Assembly: GCF_004297265.1 (NCBI RefSeq)
Contig: NZ_SCUT01000010.1
Span: 152,107 to 216,106, forward strand
Source: Reyranella sp.
GTDB lineage: Bacteria; Pseudomonadota; Alphaproteobacteria; Reyranellales; Reyranellaceae
DNA length: 64,000 nucleotides
Reading direction: 5' to 3'
The position numbers and the translations under genes are program-made. Under the pieces are notes generated by a model. It saw only the letters and a list, made by a program, of their open reading frames with translations. It had not been told where the DNA came from and searched no databases. Positions 55,371-63,882 of this stretch are shown piece by piece; positions within the stretch are counted from its first letter, which is position 1, and each line of letters begins with the position of its first letter.

Positions 55371-56846
55371 ATGAACCGACCCTCGGTCGCCGCGGCTTTT
55401 GCCGCCTCACTGCTTGTCGGCGGGATGTCCCAGGGCATCGCGCGCGACCTGCCGTGGGTCGAACAGGCGCATACGACGAATCGCGGTCGCATGGCCGAGC
55501 TTCGGGTGCTGGGGGCGGAATTGGCGCCCCTCTACGATCAGCCCTCGGCCGTGGCCGGTCTTCGCGACCACCTCCATTTCATGGAACTGGCGTCGGTGGA
55601 TGGACTCCTCGAGCGGAGCGTGGCCATCGAGGTCACACCTCCCCAGCCGCTCATAGCGATCGCCGAGAACGCTCCGCCGCCGATTGCGAGCGGGCCGGTC
55701 CCCGAATCCGTGATGGCTGATGGCCGCATTGTCGCGGACAGGATTTTGGGCGACGGCCTGGATGACGAGCGGCAGCAGGCCTACCTCCCGTTCGAGCGCC
55801 GGCTGGGCGTCTCCGGGGTCATCTCCGGTGGCTCCTTCGAAGCCTCGGCTGTGGCAGCGGGCGTTCCGGCGCCGGCCCTGCTTGAAGCCATGCAGGCGAT
55901 GGCCCTGTCGGTCGATCTCAAGAAGGAGATGCGGGACGGCGACAGGTTCTACGTCCGCTACGAGCAGACGTTCACCCAGGCGGGCGCGCCGCTCGATGTC
56001 GGCCGCGTGCTCTGGATGGAACTGCGCACGCCCAGGGGGGTGATGGCCATCCATCGGTTCCGCACGCGCGATAACAGTGAGCGCTTCTGGATGGCGAGCG
56101 GGCAGGCCGCGATGCCGCCGTCGTTCAGACTGCCGCTCGATACCGTCTCGATCTCTTCGGGCTTCGGCCTGCGGGCCGATCCGTTCGACCAGCCACCGCC
56201 ACCCTACGGCGGCAAGCCGCAAGGGGCCGGCGGTCCGCAGCGTCCGCCGGGCCTCCCGCCTGGCCTGCCGACAGGAGGCGCCACCGACATGCCGCGCGCA
56301 GGCATCGGTGCGGGTTTTGCCGCGTCGCCGGGCGCTTCCGCCTACGGCAGCTCGTCCTATGGCGGTTTCCGGGCGCCACCGGCCTATGCACTGTCGGCCC
56401 GGCCCTCGTCGCGGTCACTGTTCATGCATGAAGGCGTCGACCTGGTGGCGCCGGCCGGCACGCCGGTCGTTGCGGCAGCCGATGGCCTCGTCGTCGGGGC
56501 GGCGCCGAACGGCCGTTACGGCAACTGGATCCGCATCGAGCATGGCGGCAAGCTGGCGTCGGTCTACGGACATCTTTCCGCCTTCGCGACCGGCCTGCAG
56601 CCCGGCAAGATCGTCTCGCGCGGCGACGTGATCGGTTATGTCGGCAGCACCGGCCGCTCGACCGGCGCGCATCTTCATTTCGAGCTTCAGGTCGACGGCA
56701 AGCCCGTCAACCCGATCACCCATCCCGAACTGAAGCGCGCCCAGTTGCGTGGTCCCGATTTCGAACGTTTCCGCAAGCAGGTGGCGGCAAGCCTCGCCGA
56801 ACGCGAACTCGAAGCCAGACCGGCCGCCGTTTCAGTCGGCGACTGA
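55371..56846 (+). CDS. M23-family peptidase with Pro/Gly-rich insertion
   Basis: 491 residues; signal-like N-terminus. The catalytic LytM domain has H353 and D357 (MHEGVD), a central YGHLS (H401) and the HLHFE motif (H434, H436), so zinc ligands are intact. Between ISSGFGLRADPF (261-272) and MHEGVD lies an insertion of about 75 residues rich in Pro, Gly and Ala (273-348), splitting the usual contiguous motif. The N-terminal half has no recognised domain beyond an OapA-like beta segment. It is likely a cell-wall endopeptidase. It is convergent with the permease gene, overlapping it by 15 bp. Confidence 0.87.
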   Translation: MNRPSVAAAFAASLLVGGMSQGIARDLPWVEQAHTTNRGRMAELRVLGAELAPLYDQPSAVAGLRDHLHFMELASVDGLLERSVAIEVTPPQPLIAIAENAPPPIASGPVPESVMADGRIVADRILGDGLDDERQQAYLPFERRLGVSGVISGGSFEASAVAAGVPAPALLEAMQAMALSVDLKKEMRDGDRFYVRYEQTFTQAGAPLDVGRVLWMELRTPRGVMAIHRFRTRDNSERFWMASGQAAMPPSFRLPLDTVSISSGFGLRADPFDQPPPPYGGKPQGAGGPQRPPGLPPGLPTGGATDMPRAGIGAGFAASPGASAYGSSSYGGFRAPPAYALSARPSSRSLFMHEGVDLVAPAGTPVVAAADGLVVGAAPNGRYGNWIRIEHGGKLASVYGHLSAFATGLQPGKIVSRGDVIGYVGSTGRSTGAHLHFELQVDGKPVNPITHPELKRAQLRGPDFERFRKQVAASLAERELEARPAAVSVGD

Positions 56847-58331
56847 TCCACCGGTCGCCTCACGGGCCTTGATCGCGAAGGCCTCCTCCGGCGACAGGAC
56901 CAGCCGGTGCCGGCCGACGAACGCGAACCACGCGATTCCCAGCGCGAACCATGCACCGACGCCGATCACGCCGGACACGAATACCGGATCGAGCAGCTGG
57001 TAGACCAGCGTGACGGTGGCGATGATGATGGTGATCACGGCGCCCGCCACGCCCATGGGCGAGCGATAGGGACGGGCGAGGCCCGGCAGCCGCATGCGCA
57101 GCACGAGAAAGCTCACGGCCTGCAGGAGATAGGAGAGCATGGCACCTGCCACCGCCATGTTGAGCAGCATGCCCTGGATCGCAGCGGCGCCCCGCTCGGC
57201 GCCCATGCCGAACCACAGCGTGAACATGATGGCGAGGGCCACGGCCGAGCCGGCCAGCAGTGCGACATGGGGCGTCTTGTGGCGCGGATGGGTGATCGAC
57301 AGGAAGCGCGGGAAATAGCCGGCACGTGACAGGGAATAGATCTGCCGGCCCTTGGCGAAGAGGATGGTATGAAAGCTGGCGACCAGGCCGATGCAGGCGA
57401 CCAGCGCCAGCACCTTCGCCAATCCGCCGCCAAACGTGGCGCGGAAACCGTCGAGCAGCGGCTCGCCGGACCCCGCAAGCTGGAAACTGCCAGGGGCCAC
57501 TGACGGGTTGAGCCAGACGGTGAGACCAGCCGAGACGAGAAGTGTCAGTAACCCGGCCACGATCCCGCGCGGAATGTCGCGCGACGGCTCCATCGATTCC
57601 TCGGCCGCGAGCGGTAGCTGCTCGATGGCGAGGAACAGCCAGACGGCGAAGGGAAGCGCCGCCAGCGCGCCGTGCAGCCCGAACGGCAGCAGCGGGCCGC
57701 CACCTTGCGCCAGCTCGACCGGCTTGCCGTCGGCTCCGGCGCCAATGTTGAGCGCGTATCGGCCGAACTCCGCGACCGGGAGCGCCGAGCCCCAGAACAC
57801 CGCAAGGCATGCCAGCGAGGCCAGCGTAACGATGACGGTGACCTTGAAGGAAAGCTCGACGCCGCGGACGTTCAGCGCCACGAACACCGCGTAGCCGGCC
57901 ACCCAGTAGGCCGGCAGCCAGGCGGGAGGTGTCTCAAACACTCCGGCGAGATAGGTCGCCAGGAAGGACACGATGACGGCCGGCGTCAGCACGTATTCGA
58001 CGTTCTCGCAGAGGCCGGTGACGAAGCCGCCCCACGGCCCCATCGAGGCGCGTGCGAAGGAGTAGGCCCCGCCCGTGTGGGGAAGAGCGGCGGCCATTTC
58101 GGCGATGCAGAAGACCAGCCCGAAATACATGACGGCGATGATGCAGGCGGCCAACGCATAGCCGCCCCATCCGCCGGCCAGGAGACCGAGGTTCCAGCCC
58201 GAGTAATGGCCCGAGATGACAGCGCCGACGCCGAGGGCCCACAACGAGAAGACCCCGGCGTAACGCCGTAGACCGCGGCGGGCGAAGTAGTCTTCTGTAA
58301 CAGTCTGGTAAGGGGGCAGCGGTAGGCTCAT
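56832..58331 (-). CDS. APC-family amino acid/amine permease, ethanolamine-permease-like
   Basis: 499-residue permease with about twelve membrane helices. Landmarks GVGAVISGHYSGWNLGLLAG, ALPHTGGAYSFARASMGPWG and LCENVEYVLTPAVIV are those of ethanolamine permeases of the APC superfamily. An ethanolamine ammonia-lyase is not in the window, so another small amine or amino acid is also possible. It is divergent from the DUF4239 gene at 58379. Confidence 0.85.
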   Translation of the reverse strand: MSLPLPPYQTVTEDYFARRGLRRYAGVFSLWALGVGAVISGHYSGWNLGLLAGGWGGYALAACIIAVMYFGLVFCIAEMAAALPHTGGAYSFARASMGPWGGFVTGLCENVEYVLTPAVIVSFLATYLAGVFETPPAWLPAYWVAGYAVFVALNVRGVELSFKVTVIVTLASLACLAVFWGSALPVAEFGRYALNIGAGADGKPVELAQGGGPLLPFGLHGALAALPFAVWLFLAIEQLPLAAEESMEPSRDIPRGIVAGLLTLLVSAGLTVWLNPSVAPGSFQLAGSGEPLLDGFRATFGGGLAKVLALVACIGLVASFHTILFAKGRQIYSLSRAGYFPRFLSITHPRHKTPHVALLAGSAVALAIMFTLWFGMGAERGAAAIQGMLLNMAVAGAMLSYLLQAVSFLVLRMRLPGLARPYRSPMGVAGAVITIIIATVTLVYQLLDPVFVSGVIGVGAWFALGIAWFAFVGRHRLVLSPEEAFAIKAREATGGSVAD

Positions 58332-58378
58332 TGCACTTATGTTACCGGTGCAGGCCGGTTCTGGACGAGGTGAAAGAG

Positions 58379-59128
58379 TTGAGTGCCGTCGAAACCGCGC
58401 TGCTTGTCCTGGGCGTGATCCTGATCAGCACCGCCGCCGGCGTCCTTCTCCGCCGCAGGCTACCCGAGAAGCACCTGAGCGGCGACTCGAAGGACGTCAT
58501 CAAGCTGGCGACGGCCCTGGTCGCCACCATGGCGGCACTGGTGACGGCGCTTCTCTTCGCCTCGACCCGGGCCTCCTACGAGGCCACTCACAGCCAGGTC
58601 GGCCAGCTCACGGCCAATGTCATCGAGCTCGACCGTCTGCTCAAGGACTACGGTGCCGAAGGCGTGGCGCTGCGGCAAGCCCTGCGCCAGGACGTTGCCG
58701 CGATCGTGAATACGATCTGGCGCGATGACGATGCCGTTGCCCTGACGCCGGCACAGGCTTCGGCATCGGAAGCCCAGGTCATCACCAGGCTGCGCCTGCT
58801 TGCGCCGCACGATCCGGTTCAGACCTCGCTGCAGGCGCGGGCATCGGTGGTGAGCAATTCCCTGGCCCAGATCCAGCTCACACTCTACGCTCACCCGTCC
58901 GACTCGCTGGCCAAGCCGTTCATCACCGTGCTGGTCCTGTGGCTCTGCTTCATTTTCGGCAGCTTCGCCATGTCGGCGGATGCCAATGGCACGATGTTGA
59001 GCGTCCTGTTCTTCTGTGCCCTCTCCGCGGCCAGCGCGATCTATCTCATCCTCGAACTGGGCCAGCCGTTCGACGGGCTGATGCAGGTGCCGAGCGATCC
59101 GCTGCGGCATGCGCTGGCGCCGCTGTAG
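58379..59128 (+). CDS. DUF4239-like membrane protein, copy 2
   Basis: 249-residue paralogue of the 17456-18202 protein with the same arrangement: two N-terminal helices with SGDSKDVIKL between them, long soluble helical middle, two C-terminal helices. The start is TTG 58379-58381 (MSAVETALL), with GAGGTG upstream; this aligns with the TTG start of copy 1 (MSPIQF). Upstream TTG and GTG codons are possible but unsupported by the paralogue. It is convergent with the second autotransporter, whose stop is 24 bp from its own. Confidence 0.82.
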   Translation: MSAVETALLVLGVILISTAAGVLLRRRLPEKHLSGDSKDVIKLATALVATMAALVTALLFASTRASYEATHSQVGQLTANVIELDRLLKDYGAEGVALRQALRQDVAAIVNTIWRDDDAVALTPAQASASEAQVITRLRLLAPHDPVQTSLQARASVVSNSLAQIQLTLYAHPSDSLAKPFITVLVLWLCFIFGSFAMSADANGTMLSVLFFCALSAASAIYLILELGQPFDGLMQVPSDPLRHALAPL

Positions 59129-59152
59129 CGGCTCGGGAGGTGACGGGACGGG

Positions 59153-62100
59153 CTACCAGGTCATGCGGAATCCGGCGGTGAGGGCGTGGTTGGAATCCTG
59201 GCTGGAGATGTCGCCCTCGTAGCGGAAGTAGACGGAGGTGGCGTCGGCGATGACGGTGTTGGCGGAGAGGCCCAGCACGACGCTGTCGCGCTGGGGCGCG
59301 GCGCCATAGGTGGTGAAGGGCAGGGCCGGTGCGCCGACAAAGGAAGCGGTGACGGGCCGGCCGGTGTCGGCATATTCGTGGCCCCAGCCCAGCTTGAACT
59401 GCATTGCCAGCTTCTCGCGCCAGCCGAGGTCCATCGCGCCGCCGAGCTGGGCACCCAGCACGCTGCGCAGCGAGTTGGTGGTTTGCGAGGCGACCGACAG
59501 GTCGAGCGAGCCCGCACCGGATTCGGTGAAGGCGTTCTGCGTGGCCGTTGCCGCCTGCAGGCGCGCGAAGGGGGTGACGTAGGCTTCCGCGAGGCCGCCG
59601 ATCTCGAAGCGGTAGCCGGTCTCGATCTGGCCGAAGAACAGGTTGGCGCCGGTGCGGCCGTTGGCGGTGCGCGACAGGCCGGGGAGGGTGATCTGGCGCG
59701 TCATGCGGTTGTCGGAATAGGCATAGGCCGCCAGCCCGTCGACATAGACGGCGTCCCTGGCATAGCTGGCGTAGAGGCCGGCCTGGAACGTGTCCGAGGT
59801 GCCGACGCCGGAGAAGCCGCCGACCCACTGGCTGCCACTGGTGAAGCCGGCGGTGACACCGACCAGCAGGTCTGGCGTCAGGCGCCGGTCGATGCCGGCC
59901 GCGAAGCCGCCGAGATTGTAGGTGAGCGTGCCGGCATTGGCCGTCCCGCCGACGACACCGAAGCCGCCCAGCGCTCCGCCCCAGGCGCCCCAGCGGCCGG
60001 GCTCGGTCGTGTCGCAGGCGACATCGCAGGCCTCGGCCAGGGCGACGCGCTTGCCGCCGCCCGAGGTGCCGCCGACCGTGTTGGCGAAGTTGGTCATGAA
60101 TATCTGGGTGGTCGCGATGCCGACCGAGGAGAAGGCCGAATAGTTCTGGCCGCTGATCGTGTTCATGGCCGCGACGCCCTGCTGGGTGTTGAATGCCGAA
60201 AAGCCACTGAGCACGGTCGCGAAATCGCCGGTGGCGCCGAGCGCGGCAACGTCGAGCACCGATCCGACGGCAGCTTGGTTCGGTGTCAGGGCCTGGCGGG
60301 CAAAGCCACCGACCTGCAGGGTGAGATAGGCGTTGTTGGCGTCGTAGCTGAGGCTCGGCAGGACGAACGGCAGGTTGCCGGCGAGCGACGTGACCGACGA
60401 GAACCTGCCGGTGACGCCGCCGCTGGCGCTCATGATGGTGGACGTCGAGCGGACCGCGCCCGGCGGCAGCGGCATGGAGCCATCCGGCAGCCAGAAAGCG
60501 CCACTGAGGCCGGAAATGACGGCGGTGCCGGTCGCATTGATGAGGTCGGATTGGCCTTGCGCATTGGTCTCGACGACGTAGGAGCTGCCGGCAGCCTGGG
60601 TGTAGCTGCCGACGACGTTCAGCGTGCCGATCGAGTTGCCGGGGGAAACGGTCCCGCTGTTGACGACGTTGCCAGCGATCGCGCCGATGCCGGACATCGT
60701 CCCCGAGTTGGTCACGTCGCCGACGATCGTGCCGTTGTTCACCATGGTGCCGGTGTTGTTGAGGCCGCTCAGGAAGGCGCCGCTGTTGAGGAAGAGCCCC
60801 TGGTTGAGAAGTGGCCCGGTCCCGGGCTCTGCAATGTAGGTGCCGGCATTGGCCAGGATGGCATTTGCGGCGACAGAGTAGCCGCCCGTCGTGCTAAACA
60901 CGGCGCCCGACTGGATGCCGAGGCTGCCGACCATCGTGCCGGTGAGATTCAGGATACCGCCGTTCACGAAGGTGCCGCCGGTGTAGGTGCTGGCACCGGC
61001 GAGGGTTTGCGTGCCGCCCGCGATGGTCAGGCTGCCGCCTGCAAGCGGGTAGGCGCCGCCGTCGCTCAGATTGCCCGAGTAGGTGCCGTTGGCATTGGCG
61101 ATCGTCAGGGCATTGCCGCCGAGACTCACGAGGCCGGTGGCGGCGCCCGTCAGGGACGAGATGGTGACAGGTGCCCAGGCGCGGGAGATGTCGAACACGC
61201 CGTCATTGGTTACGCCGCTCGAGAGCGCGATGCTGCCCGGGCCCGCGACGTTGAGCCTTCCGCCGTCGGCGATGTTCGTCACGCCGGTATAGGTGTTGGT
61301 CGCACTGACCTGGATCGCTGCACCGGCACCGACATTTACTCCCCCGAGACCCGAGATGACTCCCGCCAGTCCCAATTGCAAATTGGACGACGTGACGCTC
61401 AGCGGGCCGAGGGCCGTCGTCGCGAGCGGCGCATCGGTGACGAAGAACGGCGTGTAGCCAATCGCCCGGTTCGAGAGATCGAACAACACCGAGTTCTGCA
61501 TGAAAAAAGGCAGGCCGAGGATGCTCGTGTTCTCCGAGTTGAAATTCCCGACGTGATAGGTGCCGTAGTATGGGTTCAGATTCGCCGATGTCGTTGTCAG
61601 ACCGGGAATGGCGGTGCCGTCCGGATTCACGCCCGTCATGGTTATGTATGTTGCCGTCGTGCCGGCCGCACTCAGGCTCGAGGCCAGGCCGAAGCTCGGC
61701 GTGCCGGTGTCCAGCAAGGCGCCCGTCGTCACGGTGAGGGGCGCCCCGCCGCCGTTCGGCGTCAGGGCAACGGTGAAGTTCACGCCATATTCGCGAGTGG
61801 CATTGTTGCCCGGCGAGGCGCCGTAGGGGTTGGGAAAGGGGTCGGCGGTTTGCGTCCATCTGACCAAGCCGGGAACGTCGGGTCTCCGGCTTGGCAAGCC
61901 GACCGTGGCGAACTGGCCGATCACCTCGGGAGTAAGGCCCACGGTCACGCACGGATTGCACGCCGTGACCGCCACGTTCGAATTGCCGCCGATCGAAACC
62001 AGCGCGTTGCCGGAGGGAGGATTCGAAATCCCGCCTGCAGTCGCCTGATTGGCCTGGCCGTTGGCCGCGACCATGTAGCCTTGAGCCATATGGCTGTTGG

Positions 62101-62812
62101 CAACCTGGATTTGCCCGAGCGGGCTGCCGACCGTGACGGGAGGCGTACTCTGGCCGGTGGGGCATGTCGCTGGGATCGCGATGGCGGTAGAGCAGCCGAC
62201 TTGGGGCGACGTAAAGGCACCGGCACCGAATATTCCGTAGAACAGAAGCGAATCCGGCGGCGTCGGATTGGGAGTACCGGGGCAGGCGAAACCGCCGCTG
62301 CAGAAGTAATCCGGATAGATCAGCGGCGAAGGCTGGCTGAAGGCATTGTCGGAAGACACCGCGGTAATGTGGAAGCCACCGGACGGAGGCGCATTGAATG
62401 TCGTCGTTCCCCCGGTCGGATCCTGGAAGCTGAGCGACGGAACCTGGACGATGTTCCCAATGAAGCCACGGCAGGCGCCGGGCGTGTCGCCGTAACAGAA
62501 CTGGACATTGTTGCCATTGGCGATCGTGGAGGCGGGAACGGTCGTCGTCGACCCGCCACCAAAACCGTTCCAGGTCGTCGGGTTGTAGGCAGCGTTGAAG
62601 CCGGGAGAACCGGTGTCGAACAGGTAGGATTGCAGCGGTCCGCCGTTGATGCCGACGCTGATGGCAAGTCGGTACTGATCGCCTCCTACGCCGACATACG
62701 ACAGCGGGATGTTCGTCGATGACGTCGGCATGTATTGGCCCAGTGCGGCGCCATTCGCCCACAGAGCCAGAGCGAGGCCGATCAGGCCGCGATGGATGAT
62801 GTTTAGAATCAG
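59153..62812 (-). CDS. Autotransporter with pepsin-like aspartic protease passenger, copy 2
   Basis: About 1219 residues if translation starts at CTG 62810-62812. No ATG, GTG or TTG fits a signal peptide; the in-frame sequence upstream of ATG 62731 reads LIGLALALWANGAALGQ, a clear Sec signal, preceded by GGGGAGG. The A1-like domain (about 40-460) has FDTGS (D66), QFCYGDTPGAC flap-like (Y107), FYGIFGAG (191-198), LLDTGTP (D368) and LGLPFFMQNSVLFD. Beta-strand repeats then NSGTVSPGNSIGTLNV lead to a C-terminal barrel of about 270 residues ending FRMTW, as in copy 1. Passenger repeats differ more than the protease and barrel. Likely surface-exposed protease; activity unknown. Confidence 0.83.
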   Translation of the reverse strand: MILNIIHRGLIGLALALWANGAALGQYMPTSSTNIPLSYVGVGGDQYRLAISVGINGGPLQSYLFDTGSPGFNAAYNPTTWNGFGGGSTTTVPASTIANGNNVQFCYGDTPGACRGFIGNIVQVPSLSFQDPTGGTTTFNAPPSGGFHITAVSSDNAFSQPSPLIYPDYFCSGGFACPGTPNPTPPDSLLFYGIFGAGAFTSPQVGCSTAIAIPATCPTGQSTPPVTVGSPLGQIQVANSHMAQGYMVAANGQANQATAGGISNPPSGNALVSIGGNSNVAVTACNPCVTVGLTPEVIGQFATVGLPSRRPDVPGLVRWTQTADPFPNPYGASPGNNATREYGVNFTVALTPNGGGAPLTVTTGALLDTGTPSFGLASSLSAAGTTATYITMTGVNPDGTAIPGLTTTSANLNPYYGTYHVGNFNSENTSILGLPFFMQNSVLFDLSNRAIGYTPFFVTDAPLATTALGPLSVTSSNLQLGLAGVISGLGGVNVGAGAAIQVSATNTYTGVTNIADGGRLNVAGPGSIALSSGVTNDGVFDISRAWAPVTISSLTGAATGLVSLGGNALTIANANGTYSGNLSDGGAYPLAGGSLTIAGGTQTLAGASTYTGGTFVNGGILNLTGTMVGSLGIQSGAVFSTTGGYSVAANAILANAGTYIAEPGTGPLLNQGLFLNSGAFLSGLNNTGTMVNNGTIVGDVTNSGTMSGIGAIAGNVVNSGTVSPGNSIGTLNVVGSYTQAAGSSYVVETNAQGQSDLINATGTAVISGLSGAFWLPDGSMPLPPGAVRSTSTIMSASGGVTGRFSSVTSLAGNLPFVLPSLSYDANNAYLTLQVGGFARQALTPNQAAVGSVLDVAALGATGDFATVLSGFSAFNTQQGVAAMNTISGQNYSAFSSVGIATTQIFMTNFANTVGGTSGGGKRVALAEACDVACDTTEPGRWGAWGGALGGFGVVGGTANAGTLTYNLGGFAAGIDRRLTPDLLVGVTAGFTSGSQWVGGFSGVGTSDTFQAGLYASYARDAVYVDGLAAYAYSDNRMTRQITLPGLSRTANGRTGANLFFGQIETGYRFEIGGLAEAYVTPFARLQAATATQNAFTESGAGSLDLSVASQTTNSLRSVLGAQLGGAMDLGWREKLAMQFKLGWGHEYADTGRPVTASFVGAPALPFTTYGAAPQRDSVVLGLSANTVIADATSVYFRYEGDISSQDSNHALTAGFRMTW

Positions 62813-62972
62813 CTTCTGCCTCCCCGATGCGCAAAGGCTACGGGCAGAACACGAGATGCGACAAGAAGGTTACTCACCAAAATGGGTCAGCGCGTCGCTC
62901 ACGGCTCAATTCTCGCCCAAGGTTGGTAGGATGTTGAACGGAGACCAGCCTGAAGATCGAGGGAGTCCAGCA
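62813..62972. promoter_or_regulatory. Divergent promoter region, autotransporter 2 and regulator
   Basis: 160 bp between the two gene starts. On the minus strand it holds GGGGAGG (62819-62825), a ribosome site for the autotransporter. On the plus strand GGGAG (about 62960) precedes the regulator ATG. A tandem-domain regulator would plausibly bind here. No confident -10/-35 was recognised. Confidence 0.4.
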
Positions 62973-63842
62973 ATGATCCGGTCCAGCCGCGCGATGGATC
63001 TCGCGGCGCATCCCGAGGTTTATACGATCGGCCGGATATCGACCGAGTTCTTCCTGCGGGGCTTCGAGGTGATCGGCCGGGCGCACGATGACGTCCTGGG
63101 CGGCATGATCATCATGACGATGCTGGGCGACGCGCTCGTCGACCCGAGAGACGACAAGCCGATAGGAATTCGCGAGCTGGCCCGCCGGCTGGACACACCG
63201 TTTGAGACCGTACGTCGGCAGGTTCACAAGCTTGTTCTGAGGGGCGCCTGCCATCTGGAGGTTGGCGGAGCATGCCTCGCCTCCGCGACGTTGAGGAGCC
63301 AGCGTACGAACGCGATGCTGCGAAAGATCTATCTCGAAGCCGTACGCATGCTTGACGGGCTCAGGCGGATCAAGATCGGGCACTTCAGACCGCCCAGATC
63401 CTTCGATGCGCCGCGCACCCTCAACAAGGAGCAGGTCGTCGTTGTCGTCGCTTCGATCCGAGTGCTGCTTGCCGCGTTGAAGGTCTTGCGCGATTTTTTC
63501 GGCGGCGACCTCATGACGGGATTGGTGTTCACCGCGATCCGCGCCGCCAACGTCAAGCACATCACGAACACTGCGCCCGGCGCCAACCGGGACATACTGC
63601 CCGACTCGGATCGGCGGCCGGTCAGCATGATGGCGATTTCGAACTCGATGATGCTCCCTTACGAGACGGTCCGGCGGCACACCGCGCAGTTGATGAAGCA
63701 GGGCAAATGCGTACGAGTGAGCCGCAGTGGCCTGGTCGTTCCGGCCGCCGCTTTCCGCAAGATGACTCTGGAAGCCGGTACGGTCGTTCAGCTGGTACTT
63801 GATTTCATGGACGAGCTGCGAGCGGCGGGGATCAAGGTTTGA
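62973..63842 (+). CDS. Regulator with two tandem-duplicated winged-helix domains
   Basis: 289 residues, start ATG 62973-62975 with GGGAG 8 bp upstream (an earlier ATG at 62931 lacks a proper ribosome site). Two halves repeat the same layout: a long helix (about 38-58 and 174-195) followed by a winged helix with recognition helix ETVRR at 78-82 and again at 231-235 (RLDTPFETVRRQVHKLV; MMLPYETVRRHTAQLM). This is a MarR/GntR-like DNA-binding fold, one chain acting like a dimer. It is divergent from the second autotransporter and probably regulates it. The effector is unknown. Confidence 0.72.
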   Translation: MIRSSRAMDLAAHPEVYTIGRISTEFFLRGFEVIGRAHDDVLGGMIIMTMLGDALVDPRDDKPIGIRELARRLDTPFETVRRQVHKLVLRGACHLEVGGACLASATLRSQRTNAMLRKIYLEAVRMLDGLRRIKIGHFRPPRSFDAPRTLNKEQVVVVVASIRVLLAALKVLRDFFGGDLMTGLVFTAIRAANVKHITNTAPGANRDILPDSDRRPVSMMAISNSMMLPYETVRRHTAQLMKQGKCVRVSRSGLVVPAAAFRKMTLEAGTVVQLVLDFMDELRAAGIKV

Positions 63843-63882
63843 CGGGACTCCCGATTGGCGAAGCAGGCCTCGGGACCGCGCG

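Noticed and set aside
59186..62722. Very long plus-strand frame (about 1178 codons) opposite the second autotransporter
   Set aside because: It reads as low-complexity Gly/Ala/Arg-rich sequence without domains and mirrors the repetitive autotransporter coding strand.
59153..62731. ATG at 62731 as the start of the second autotransporter
   Set aside because: It would remove the in-frame signal peptide that is needed for export and lies just upstream with a strong ribosome site.
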